From positions 277,501 to 290,000 of the forward strand of contig CAUJGJ010000093.1 of assembly GCA_963170055.1 (NCBI GenBank): a DNA stretch of 12,500 nt. The letters run 5' to 3'. Both the position numbers and the translations under genes were made by a program. The number at the start of each line of letters is the position of its first letter. Position 1 is the stretch's first letter. The stretch is from Halisarca cf. caerulea (Eukaryota > Porifera > Demospongiae > Chondrillida > Halisarcidae). Under the pieces are notes generated by a model. It searched no databases and had not been told where the DNA came from. It was given only the letters and a program-made list of their open reading frames with translations. Below are positions 1 to 8,102 of the stretch, piece after piece.

Positions 1-60
1 TGACCTCGATCCCCTGACAGTGCATTCACATTGATCTTTCTGCAACAAGTTCAACTCGAG

Positions 61-498
61 ATGCAGATGCCACGCAAGGTACTCGTGAACAAGCTGGCCG
101 TCACTTTGGTTGCTTTTGCAATCTGGTTCCAATCCCTTTCTGAAGGATCTGCCAGTTGTGGTAGGATAATTAGGACTTTCTTTGTTGATACAGACACTAT
201 CGAAGGATACAACAAGTGTATCGAGGAACGCATACAGGTAATCTGTGGGGGTGTTTGTCACAGTGAAGCCCTTGTGGCTCAAGAAAGTAGCAAAATAGTG
301 TATGTTCCTCAGTGTAAAACTTGCCAGGGGGTGGATGTCACTTTCAAAGTATTTTCATTCAACTTCAAGATATATTGTGATGACAACAACGTCAGAAACA
401 TCACCCGTACGTTACAATTAGCCATCCCAGGTAGTTGCCTTTGCAAGCCTTGTCTGGATCTGCCTTATATATCAGATGGTGATTTGAACTTACTGTGA
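61..498 (+). CDS. Gene A: secreted cystine-knot protein (bursicon/glycoprotein-hormone/DAN-like)
   Basis: This is a 145-residue single-exon reading frame. An in-frame TGA lies at 1-3 and the ATG at 61 is the first in-frame ATG after it; a second ATG follows at 67. Residues 12-27 are hydrophobic after a basic start (PRKVLVNK), a good signal peptide with likely cleavage near S30-A31-S32. The mature part has ten cysteines at 33, 53, 62, 66, 85, 88, 106, 126, 128 and 131. C62-G-G-V-C66 fits C-x-G-x-C, and C126-L-C128-K-P-C131 fits C-x-C-x-x-C, the two halves of a cystine-knot ring. There is a sequon at N113-I-T. Known families with this layout (glycoprotein hormones, bursicon, gremlin/DAN) are secreted ligands or antagonists. 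By analogy I infer pairs 33-106, 53-88, 62-126, 66-128 and 85-131. Its promoter lies outside the window. The fold is well supported; the exact family and receptor are not. Confidence 0.85.
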   Translation: MQMPRKVLVNKLAVTLVAFAIWFQSLSEGSASCGRIIRTFFVDTDTIEGYNKCIEERIQVICGGVCHSEALVAQESSKIVYVPQCKTCQGVDVTFKVFSFNFKIYCDDNNVRNITRTLQLAIPGSCLCKPCLDLPYISDGDLNLL

Positions 499-899
499 GA
501 GAACATGCTACCTATATATATATATTGCTGATTCAATCTACTATTGCTGCCTGGAACTCTATTATCAACTCTGCATGGTTAGTACTGTAAACTTATACAT
601 GCAAAGTATAATAATATTATTTAGGTCTTATATAGGCTTGTTAACATTGCATAATTGTTGATATAATATTTTATCAAATACTTTCAAATATATTAATTAT
701 TAATGAAATAGTTCATTAATGAGACAATCATTATGGTAATGAAAGAATTTTCAAAGTAATTTTTTATAAGTTAATTCAAAACCTAGTTATATCAGTTACG
801 TACAATAACTGCAACACAACAATTAATTATAATCAAAGTATATATAGATATATATTATTATAATAATATGACTCATGCATGCACTGGTGAGTACATAGT
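499..899. other. AT-rich 3' flank of gene A
   Basis: This is AT-rich DNA with short TA runs and small palindromes such as TTAATTATTAATGAA. It presumably includes the 3' UTR of gene A. I see no canonical AATAAA close to the stop and no coding potential. Confidence 0.5.
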
Positions 900-2110
900 A
901 ATGTAGCAATCAAGTGGAATAGGGGAGGTCAATGAACCTACCTGTCACTGAAGCTGCATAGCTCAGATAGCAGCTGAATCAGAACTTGGAGAGAATAATT
1001 GTCTTAGTGGAAAGGCACATGGGGTGTCCCAGGACCTTCAAGAAGGCTCTTACTCCCAAGATTTCTATAGCCACTGGTGTGAATACGTAGGGAGTTTCAA
1101 GATAGCTGTTTATCCACAACTTTTGTTCTTCAGTGTGCATGCTGTGTCACTGCCCCGGCTTCACGAAAAGCTTGGGAAATGTACGATGGTGTGAAAGTGT
1201 CTTCACAGGTGGCATGTCAGCTGACTAATTTCCCACTCTTCCAAGGGGCCCAGGTATAACTCCATCTGCACGCTTGCCATCACAACAAAATATACCGTGG
1301 GCTCCAAGCGGAATGATATGTATGCAGAGGACAAGGCTCTGTGAATAGAGTCGCTGATTGCTGCATGGCAAAAATGTCTCCCCTCACTTTACTGGCAGCT
1401 GAGACCATACATGGCAAATTGGTCTACTGTGGCTCTCCAGTACACATGCTTACAGACGTGTGTTCTGCAGAGGGATGCATATGACCAAAGGCGGAGACCC
1501 ACATGCAGCAATTCTGATGCATGGTGCATGGTGTTGTCCGTTCAAAGTCCTATTTTAAAAGTGGAGCTGGGAAGGGCATTGAGCCAAGCACAATATTTTT
1601 GGCAGTGCTAGCGAGCAAATGAGTAAAAGATACAGCATCAGGCACTTGCTCCATTTTAAAAGGGTATACCAGCTACTGTAACTTGGGAGTTACAGCACTG
1701 TTAACAATATTATGGGCCCAATTATCTCTGATATTTGTTGTCCCCTCTTCTGGTGGTGGAGAGTTGTGGTTCTTTGACCATGATCTCGAAGCATCTTGTA
1801 CGAAACGGGTATGTGCTGAATTGGTGACATGTGCAGGGATGACTGACTTATGGAAAGATCGGAGGCATCCATGCAACAGCAGCAGAAGAAGCCAAATAGG
1901 CGGAGGTGCAAGCTGTACAGCACTCTGGATTCCGAGTCCATCAAACTAGACTGGAAGGGTTGCCTGAGTCCATGATGGATCGATCATCCGGGGAAGTTGG
2001 TGATTTCACTTTACAATGGACCTCAGGAGGGAGTCATACTCCTTCAGCACTGGAGATAGAAAGCAATATTTATTGCAAGGTGCAGTCCTCAAGGTGTGCA
2101 ATAGATATAT
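900..2110. pseudogene. GC-richer, frame-broken stretch; possible decayed gene or transposon body
   Basis: The composition differs from the flanks: fewer TA runs, more GC, codon-like texture. Open stretches lie in different + frames, each ended by stops: 1411-1611 (66 aa), 1683-1949 (88 aa) and 1906-2181 (91 aa). From about 1862 in a further + frame, protein-like sequence (KKPNRRRCKLYS, then SIKLDWKG) runs into TGA and later TAG codons. I could not match any piece to a known domain, and the minus strand gave nothing more convincing. The best reading is an old inactivated coding sequence or a mobile-element interior. Ordinary intergenic DNA is the alternative. Confidence 0.3.
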
Positions 2111-3300
2111 GGCTTAATTGGGGATGGATAGGGAGTGACACAGTTACTGTAGAAGTAATGCATCACATAATATATAGGTGAGAAGGTTGGTTAGTCTCCA
2201 TCTCTCCTATCAGCTGTAATAGCATGCAATGTGTATGCAATAAATAGTATCGAAGTGAAAATAACATAATATGAATAATAATGCATATAAACAAGTAGCT
2301 AGGCAAGATGTTAGTTGAAAGATTATGCAAGAAGCAAAAAAAAAACAGGATAGCCAAGGATAGGATAGGAAATTTTATTTATTAGTCTAAGGAACCAATA
2401 TCCTGAGGCTACTACATGGCACCCAGAAGGCAAATTTAAAACAATTTAAAACATACATTGTCAAAAATGAAGCACCAAAAGTACATAAAGTAATGCAAGA
2501 AGATTCAATTGCAGTATTATAATTATTCAACATAATTATACTGCAAGTAGGCAAAATACATATGAATTGCTAATGGAAAGGAATATTATTATATAAAAGA
2601 GTGCCTGGCTATGGTTACAGCACTCTGTATACTACGTAGTATGGAGTGTCAGATTCTATGGTTACCGTAGACGTTCTTTACATCAAGCGTGTCATTAGAT
2701 AGATAGATAAGTTTAGTCTTCCTGAGGGCCTAACAACAATTACATTACATAATAGTTAAATAAATAACAGAGATGTGAATGAAATCCGGCAAATGAATCA
2801 GATTAAAATCAACAGAATAGCTCAAACGTCTAACATGCACAACAAGATTTGGATTGATGCATGATACTCACTAATGACAATCTATATATGTCACACTAAA
2901 TTGTGACAGATTTAAGACCATGTATTAAGATGGCGTCTTCAATCAATCAATCAATCAATCAACCAATGCTTTACAACCAGTCTTCTACTTCGTGTGTTAC
3001 GATCTTTGGAAACTGTTAGCGTATTTGCTCTGCGTAGTAGTATCTGGTATGACAGCCATCTATTTTGCTGCTAACTAATGCACCTTCAGTGCTTGCCGGT
3101 AGGGGGGCTATATGTTTTCCCAATGAAGGTTAATTTTTACTTCAGTTGACTAAGTTAATTTAAACTAACCGGGGGGATACTTTACACGGGGGATACTAGA
3201 CACCAGGAGGCTGGTTAACAAACCTCGACATAATTTGGGTGGGTTGCGCACTTACTACTTTTACATATTATGCATTCACGAATGCGCATGCCGCACATAT
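2111..3300. other. Intergenic DNA between the relic stretch and gene B
   Basis: No gene is visible. The stretch holds a short GATA run (about 2696-2708), an (AATC)n run (listed separately), a perfect palindrome ACTACGTAGT near 2631, and a G-rich patch at 3100-3190 with two similar GGGGGATACT pieces. Nothing resembling segments U or D is present upstream of gene B. Confidence 0.5.
2939..2964 (+). repeat. (AATC)n tetranucleotide microsatellite
   Basis: About six tandem AATC units follow the sequence GATGGCGTCTTC. A simple tetranucleotide tail of this kind can mark the 3' end of a non-LTR element, but nothing upstream identifies one. Confidence 0.85.
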
Positions 3301-3309
3301 TTCGACTGA

Positions 3310-3342
3310 AATAAAAGCGCTTCAGCAGCGCGCAGTCAGACT
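3310..3342 (+). promoter_or_regulatory. Core promoter of gene B (TATA-type box and initiator-like site)
   Basis: AATAAAAGCG at 3310-3319 is identical to the element ahead of gene C. An initiator-like TCAGACT has its A at about 3338, some 27 bases downstream, a normal TATA-to-start distance. No ATG occurs between this point and the gene B ATG at 3486, so it would give a 5' leader of about 148 bases. The assignment rests on the conserved box, its spacing and the clean leader. Confidence 0.55.
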
Positions 3343-3485
3343 ATCTTGACGGTGTGTCCAAGTGATAAAAACTAAGACAGTTTATAGGGGCCCGGTGGCT
3401 CATTGAAAAGAAGCACCCAGTACAGATCATCGTCAAATCTGCTAAGAGTATTAAATATTGCCGGAATCAGACTCTGAGTCGCAAT

Positions 3486-3929
3486 ATGTTCCAAGTGGAT
3501 GTGCAGTTGCTCGTATCTTACACAACCAGGGTGTGCTTGCTTATAGCTGCTTGTTGGTTAGTAGCTGGCCCACATGTAGCAGAATCATCCGCCATGTTTC
3601 ACAGAGCCAACAAAAGGCAATCGCCGTACGGTTGCCAAATGCACTTGCGACTGTTTAACAGGACCGCCAACCACGAAGGGAACAATCGCTGCGTAGAACA
3701 GGGGTTGCTGCTCGTGTGCGCGGGAGCCTGCGGTAGCGGTGCGGAGGTAGTGACAGAAGGAGATAAAGTGGTCTACAAGCCAGATTCTCAAACATGTCAG
3801 GGAGATGTAGGGGAGAAATCTCAACCGTTAGTTGTACCCAAGTGGGTCTATTGTGATGGCCAACTTGTCGCCAACAAATCTTCATTCCTTTTCGTACCAC
3901 GGTGCGGTTGTAAACAGTGCCCATTTTAA
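3486..3929 (+). CDS. Gene B: secreted cystine-knot protein with one conserved cysteine missing
   Basis: This is a 147-residue single-exon frame; its ATG is the first after the putative transcription start. Residues 16-27 are hydrophobic, with signal cleavage likely around A32-A36. A dibasic K43-R44 could be a propeptide cleavage site. The mature protein has nine cysteines at 50, 69, 78, 82, 104, 123, 140, 142 and 145. C78-A-G-A-C82 and C140-G-C142-K-Q-C145 are the knot motifs. E-G-N-N-R-C69 aligns with E-G-Y-N-K-C in gene A. The cysteine at A85/C79 is S101 here, leaving an odd count. Sequons are N58-R-T and N130-K-S; the latter keeps the position of A N113 and C N105, seven residues after a conserved cysteine. 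The protein ends two residues after the last cysteine, without the tails of A and C. Confidence 0.85.
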   Translation: MFQVDVQLLVSYTTRVCLLIAACWLVAGPHVAESSAMFHRANKRQSPYGCQMHLRLFNRTANHEGNNRCVEQGLLLVCAGACGSGAEVVTEGDKVVYKPDSQTCQGDVGEKSQPLVVPKWVYCDGQLVANKSSFLFVPRCGCKQCPF

Positions 3930-4603
3930 TACAAGTCCTGATACATTCGACTCCATGTGTGCAAGCTTCAAAATTATTATATATACTATATATATAATAG
4001 GGCTAAATATAATACTGTTTCTGGGACCAGTATAAAGCACGCTTTCAGTATTTGGATGGCATGGCTATACTATAATAATTATTAAGACTAGTATATAATT
4101 ATTTATATATTACGTGACATTGCTGGACCGTCGCGTCCGGCCAAACATATTCTATAAACGCCTGCATATTAAACGGGATCCGCTCACTGCATGTAATAGT
4201 CTTAGTCTAAGACTATAGTAACTCATTTTAAGTCTTCTTGACATTTTACAATGTATTATTCTAATTGTGACTTTTCCAATGTACGTACAGTTTCTTAATC
4301 AGTTACACTTATTAACATTATTACAATTATTATCATTAACTTTAATTCTGTTATAATTGCTAACATTATTATGATTATAATTATAATTGATTCTAGGGTT
4401 ATACATCTCTTTAAATATATCCTATAGCAGTACTGGTGTATGATAAAGAGGGATATGTAGCACTTGCAGCATGATATTCATTCGACAATAAATTCTGACA
4501 GTGTGAGCAAATTACTAACAGGGAAACCTTATGTATGTACATGATTATTTATGTATGTATGTTTATGTATATGTTATGTTATGTTATATTATATGTTATG
4601 TTA

Positions 4604-4606
<3 letters not shown>
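3930..4606. other. AT-rich 3' flank of gene B
   Basis: This presumably contains the 3' UTR of gene B; AATATA near 4008 is a possible variant poly(A) signal. The rest is AT-rich with imperfect ATTAT/ATAAT palindromes and, from about 4530, degenerate TATG/TTATG repeats leading into the next microsatellite. A small GC-rich near-palindrome (GGACCGTCGCGTCC) sits near 4126. No coding sequence is visible. Confidence 0.5.
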
Positions 4607-4645
<39 letters not shown>

Positions 4646-4653
4646 TATATTAT

Positions 4654-4690
<37 letters not shown>

Positions 4691-4691
4691 C

Positions 4692-4740
<49 letters not shown>
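4607..4740 (+). repeat. Palindromic (TATC)n-(GATA)n microsatellite
   Basis: A (TATC)n run of about 39 bases (4607-4645) is followed across a short TA-rich spacer by a (GATA)n run of about 86 bases (4655-4740), interrupted once by a C at 4691. The runs are reverse complements, so the block can fold into a long hairpin or cruciform. Confidence 0.95.
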
Positions 4741-4781
4741 TTAGATACTATTAGATATAGATATACATAGATAGATAGATA

Positions 4782-4844
4782 TGTGTGTGTGTGTGCGTGT
4801 GTGTGTGTGTGCGTGTGTGCATGCATGTGTGCGTGAGTTGTGTG

Positions 4845-4926
<82 letters not shown>

Positions 4927-4970
4927 TGTGTGCGTGTGTGCGTGCGTGTGTGTGTGTGTGTGTGTGTGTG
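4782..4970 (+). repeat. Compound (TG)n/(TGCG)n microsatellite
   Basis: This is mostly TG dinucleotide repeat with a (TGCG)n core around 4896-4927 and scattered interruptions. The apparent Cys-Val or Thr-His reading frames across it are translation of the repeat, not genes. Confidence 0.95.
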
Positions 4971-5010
4971 CTCCACTGTACAATAAGTATATGAACCTGG
5001 AGCAATTATA

Positions 5011-5452
5011 GCTGGAGCTGTTTCTCTTTATACAACCACTATTATGCATGATACTCAATTGTTACAGTAGCTGCCAAAGGTGCAATGCAAAATTTACTAT
5101 CCACAAGCCTTAGGGTAAAAGTTCCATTATTGGTTGAACAGGGATCCTTCAATTGATTCAAAAGATCCAATAGTATTGCTATGCCAATTGCCAGAGCCTC
5201 AAGAAATTTAACAAATATAATAAAAGATCTAGATATATTAAAAGAGGCCATGCAGGTCACATGTGAGTACACAAACATATGCATGCACTATATGCAGACT
5301 CGTAACTGTCGTCAGAATTTTAAGGCAATTGTCAAGGAGTCCTATTTGTCAATGAGTATTTTACATGATCGAGGTAAGGACTTTCTTGACCATGTGTGAC
5401 AAAAGATAGCAATGATGAAGGCATGATAAGGTAGCAAATGCGTGACTTCTCC
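5011..5452 (+). pseudogene. Gene relic D1, first copy of a duplicated fragment
   Basis: D1 aligns along its length with D2 (8103-8570). In the + frame at 5067 it reads VAAKGAMQ, hits a TGA at 5154 (D2 has CGA, Arg, at the aligned triplet), then continues PIARASRNLTNIIKDLDILKEAMQ. A GTGAGT donor at 5263 and a CAG acceptor ending at 5315 would define a 53-base intron. The next segment reads QNFKAIVKES and ends DRGKDFLDHV plus stop (5367-5399). Two indels relative to D2 in this last segment are six bases each and keep frame, as expected for coding ancestry. I do not recognise the family. The internal stop argues that this copy is broken, unless the true exon structure differs. Confidence 0.45.
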
Positions 5453-6029
5453 ATACAGGTATTGTACGTGATGCATGCATAACAGGACTCTCAGGGAGAC
5501 CAGCCGGTAGGCTGATGAGATTTCCTGTCTAAAATTTATCAATCACTCATTGACAATCATTAAAGACAACCAGTGCAAACTACCAAGAGTCACCATGTTG
5601 GTATTGCGCAACTTATAACCTCAATTAGTGAAGCCGTACAAACCGTTGGGGATGATAGTCAATCAGTTGTGTAGGGTTGTTAGTGTTTCCAACAGGCAGT
5701 GTCAATACAATGCAATTGCAAGTTACAGGGCCCTTAGACTAGTATTGCTATTCCATGTTGACAAGGTAACCAAACGTCAAAGAAATTCCCAATATGTTAG
5801 CAACACTCATCTTACAGTCAGTGAGTTTGCTCTGATCTTGTAAAAGGACGGTCTTGTTGGCTAGGTTAGAAATTGCAAATTATCAACCAGTTCCATTGAT
5901 ACGGTACTACGTATACATAACTGCATGCTCTACATGTTATGCAGTCAACAGTATGCTAATGATATTGATTCAGAAGCATACTACGCGTAGGGTGTCCCTG
6001 AAGTTAGTTCTGGAAAGTTGGCACCTATG
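5453..6029. other. Intergenic DNA, no feature recognised
   Basis: The + strand frame at 5628-5843 (71 aa) resembles nothing I know and has no supporting conservation in the window. Otherwise it is unremarkable AT-rich DNA with a TGCATGCAT palindrome near 5471. Confidence 0.4.
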
Positions 6030-6360
6030 ACGATAAGAGTCATTATAATTCTGTAATCCGATAACATCCTAACTCAACATATATTCTGAGACTCATTGAG
6101 TGTCAGATTAGAGACATTTCTGATCACTGTATTGTACTTCATGTGACTCATTTTGAATTCAGAAATCAGGGTCAAGTATATAGATGGCTTCAAATAATTA
6201 CTTTTAGTTAGTCTTAAAGACTTAGTAATAACAAATGAATACAGTACGTAACTAAGCCAACTTCAGGTCTAAAATTATAATCGGCCGCCGATCGCGACCC
6301 GGGCATGTATTATTATTCGGCTGCATGTACACATTGTGAAAGATCTACGTAGACCGGGGA
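6030..6360 (+). repeat. Segment U1: duplicated upstream region of gene C
   Basis: U1 aligns in order with U2 (10199-10472). Shared blocks include TAAGAGTCATT, TTCTGTAATCCGA, GGGTCAAGTATAT, a GGCTTCA block, GGTCTAA, the GC-rich GATCGCGACCCGGG (6290-6303) and ACATTNTGAAAG. An inner part (about 6051-6113) has weak inverted ends of the kind seen in the 7509-7717 element: the reverse complement of its right end reads AATCTGACACTCAATGAG. The segment ends about 160 bases before the gene C TATA-type box and may carry regulatory sites. Confidence 0.7.
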
Positions 6361-6520
6361 TCCGACGATTATACACAGCTGCGGGCGACACATGCATATC
6401 ACTTCCGAATATGTAGTTAAATGTAGGGAATTTCTCTACAATGTCATTTTTGTACGATTTCATAATTCTAATTGAAAGGCATGATCTGATTCAATGCTGA
6501 ACGGAACTCCGATGTGCATG

Positions 6521-6563
6521 AATAAAAGCGTGTGTGGACGCGAGGAGATCATCTGATTCAGTT
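6521..6563 (+). promoter_or_regulatory. Core promoter of gene C (TATA-type box and initiator-like site)
   Basis: AATAAAAGCG at 6521-6530 is identical to the gene B box. Possible initiators downstream are ATCATCT near 6549 and TTCAGTTTT near 6557. No ATG lies between here and the gene C ATG at 6677, giving a leader of about 120 bases similar to gene B. Confidence 0.55.
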
Positions 6564-6676
6564 TTCACGTACGTACGTGGTAACTAGTACTATTCCCTGA
6601 ACTGCCTACCTGCTTTTTGGATCAAGAAAACTCTGACTGCTTTCGAGGTGATTTGTGCCAGCGAACGATTCGATCA

Positions 6677-7090
6677 ATGATGCAGAAGCTAATGTTGTCC
6701 GTAATTTTGTGCATTCTTGTGATCAGTTTCCATCATGTGCACGTTTTCAGCTGCAATAGAACAGATCCGCGGACTATACATCGGGATATTGCCACTCTGC
6801 CAGCATACAACAAGTGTATCTCCGAGGAACTACGTGTATTCTGTGAAGGTATATGCAATAGCGAAGCCCATGCGCTGCAAGAAAAAGACAAGGTAGTTTA
6901 CGCTCCTGATTGCGCAGTCTGTGAGGCTACGGATATTATCGTGCTTGGGGTACCTTCTAAGATCATCTGCGATGGTGTTAACGTTGTAAATCATACGGCC
7001 ATAGTTCGCTTTCCCCGCACTTGCAGATGTAAGCGGTGTTCTCAAATGGGGCCTTACAATGAAGAGCTTCTCAAGCAGACCTCTAATTAA
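6677..7090 (+). CDS. Gene C: secreted cystine-knot protein (bursicon/glycoprotein-hormone/DAN-like)
   Basis: This is a 137-residue single-exon frame. The frame is open back to a TAA at 6581, but 6677 is the first ATG (a second is at 6680) and it places the hydrophobic signal at residues 5-18, so I choose it. Cleavage is likely just before S25-C26. There are ten mature cysteines at 26, 47, 56, 60, 79, 82, 98, 116, 118 and 121. C56-E-G-I-C60 and C116-R-C118-K-R-C121 are the knot motifs. Sequons are N27-R-T and N105-H-T. Between the second and sixth cysteines about half the residues match gene A (shared Y-N-K-C-I, S-E-A, V-Y-x-P). A 16-residue polar tail follows the last cysteine. It is probably an extracellular ligand or antagonist; its receptor is unknown. 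Confidence 0.87.
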   Translation: MMQKLMLSVILCILVISFHHVHVFSCNRTDPRTIHRDIATLPAYNKCISEELRVFCEGICNSEAHALQEKDKVVYAPDCAVCEATDIIVLGVPSKIICDGVNVVNHTAIVRFPRTCRCKRCSQMGPYNEELLKQTSN

Positions 7091-7508
7091 CCAATTTTAA
7101 AACTTCATTCTGCTTACATCCCAAAATCTTTGGGAGTTGTAGCAAAAGTCTCTCATTAATTTATAAATCCGTGAAATATAATAATACTATAAATGGTGCA
7201 TGATTGTGTTTTGTATTTGTAAAGATGGCAATTATTTTGAAAAAGCCACTTGGGCTAATTTTTATCTACCTTTTAATTTTATGTAAGTTGACCATTCAAC
7301 TTGTGTGGTCATTGGACCATATAATTTATTGAAACTTTTAACATGACACTGTATTATCTATTATTATGATATTTATAAAATGTAATATATATTATTATTC
7401 AGAGAATGTGGATTGATTTAATTGTAACATTAATTTAATGATACTTGTTAGTAATCTATGAATGCTTTAATACAGTTACTGTAACAGTACTGTACACAGT
7501 ACTAGTGT
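7091..7508. other. AT-rich 3' flank of gene C
   Basis: This presumably includes the gene C 3' UTR. The first 120 bases lack AATAAA but contain AATATAATAATA near 7177, a possible variant signal. No coding sequence or repeat stands out. Confidence 0.45.
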
Positions 7509-7717
7509 CAGGGAAACCTCTTTAATCCAACACTCAATGGAACTACAAGAAGGCTTAGACTAAGTATGGGATGTGGAGATTGTTGGAATATATATAGAGT
7601 GACCATTACATAGCATAGTATAGTATCCTAATAATGGTGACTGTACCTAATAAGATGCATGGCTGGATTAGACAGAACGTTGGATCAGCGAAGTGTTGGA
7701 TTGCAAAGGTTTCTCTG
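7509..7717. mobile_element. 209-bp MITE-like element with terminal inverted repeats
   Basis: The left end is CAGGGAAACCTCTTTAATCC followed by AACACTC. The reverse complement of the right end is CAGAGAAACCTTTGCAATCC followed by AACACTT, so about 27 bases pair with few mismatches. The interior is short and non-coding. The CAG-start AAACCTCT-type terminus is typical of pogo/Tigger-like non-autonomous elements. No clean TA target duplication is visible, so the exact boundaries may be off by a few bases. Confidence 0.7.
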
Positions 7718-8012
7718 TAACAGTTAACAGTGGACATGGAGACACTGTCAGACTGTATGAGGGAAAATATTAACAAGCAAAATTTGAATGCTAGGTGTAC
7801 ACAGTCATGTATACATATTACCTATACGTATAGTGCATGGAACACTAACTAATGATAAGAATACTATATCAAAGTGAAAGTTCCCATGCAAATGTTTATT
7901 GTTATAATTATAGCCAACACTATGTTCGATTTATATATAATTTACCATTATTACACCAAAATTGACTTATTAAAAGCTTTGTTATAGCCAGCAGGTTGTA
8001 TAACAGTGTTTG

Positions 8013-8013
<1 letters not shown>
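7718..8013. other. Intergenic DNA, no feature recognised
   Basis: This is AT-rich sequence with short palindromes such as GTATACATATTACCTATAC. No gene is visible. Confidence 0.4.

Positions 8014-8069
<56 letters not shown>
8014..8069 (+). repeat. (TA)n microsatellite
   Basis: A pure TA dinucleotide run of about 56 bases lies directly upstream of relic D2. Confidence 0.95.
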
Positions 8070-8076
<7 letters not shown>

Positions 8077-8102
8077 TACATATATAGATAATTATATTAT
8101 AT

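Noticed and set aside
31..60. N-terminal extension of gene A from a TTG
   Set aside because: The first ATG is at 61 and directly precedes a good signal peptide; non-ATG initiation is not supported.
3458..3658. A + frame overlapping gene B that reads CSRIIRH, similar to CGRIIRT in gene A, hinting at a frameshift in gene B
   Set aside because: The gene B frame from 3486 already has its own signal peptide and first cysteine (C50) followed by H-L-R-L-F, aligning with gene A through to E-G-N-N-R-C. The other frame has no signal peptide and stops before the knot. The resemblance is probably chance.
4650..5058. Long His-Thr or Cys-Val frames across the TG repeats (also at 8513-8883 and 11914-12442)
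   Set aside because: These are translations of dinucleotide and tetranucleotide repeats and have no independent coding support.
5042..5284. Minus-strand 80-aa frame in D1, with a partly similar minus frame in D2
   Set aside because: The similarity follows from the DNA duplication. D2 shifts frame in the middle on that strand, and the splice-like sites, frame-preserving indels and shared final stop are on the + strand. It is not fully excluded.
6617..6676. N-terminal extension of gene C from a TTG
   Set aside because: There is no ATG in this part, and an extension would place about 20 residues before the signal peptide. The ATG at 6677 is the first available.
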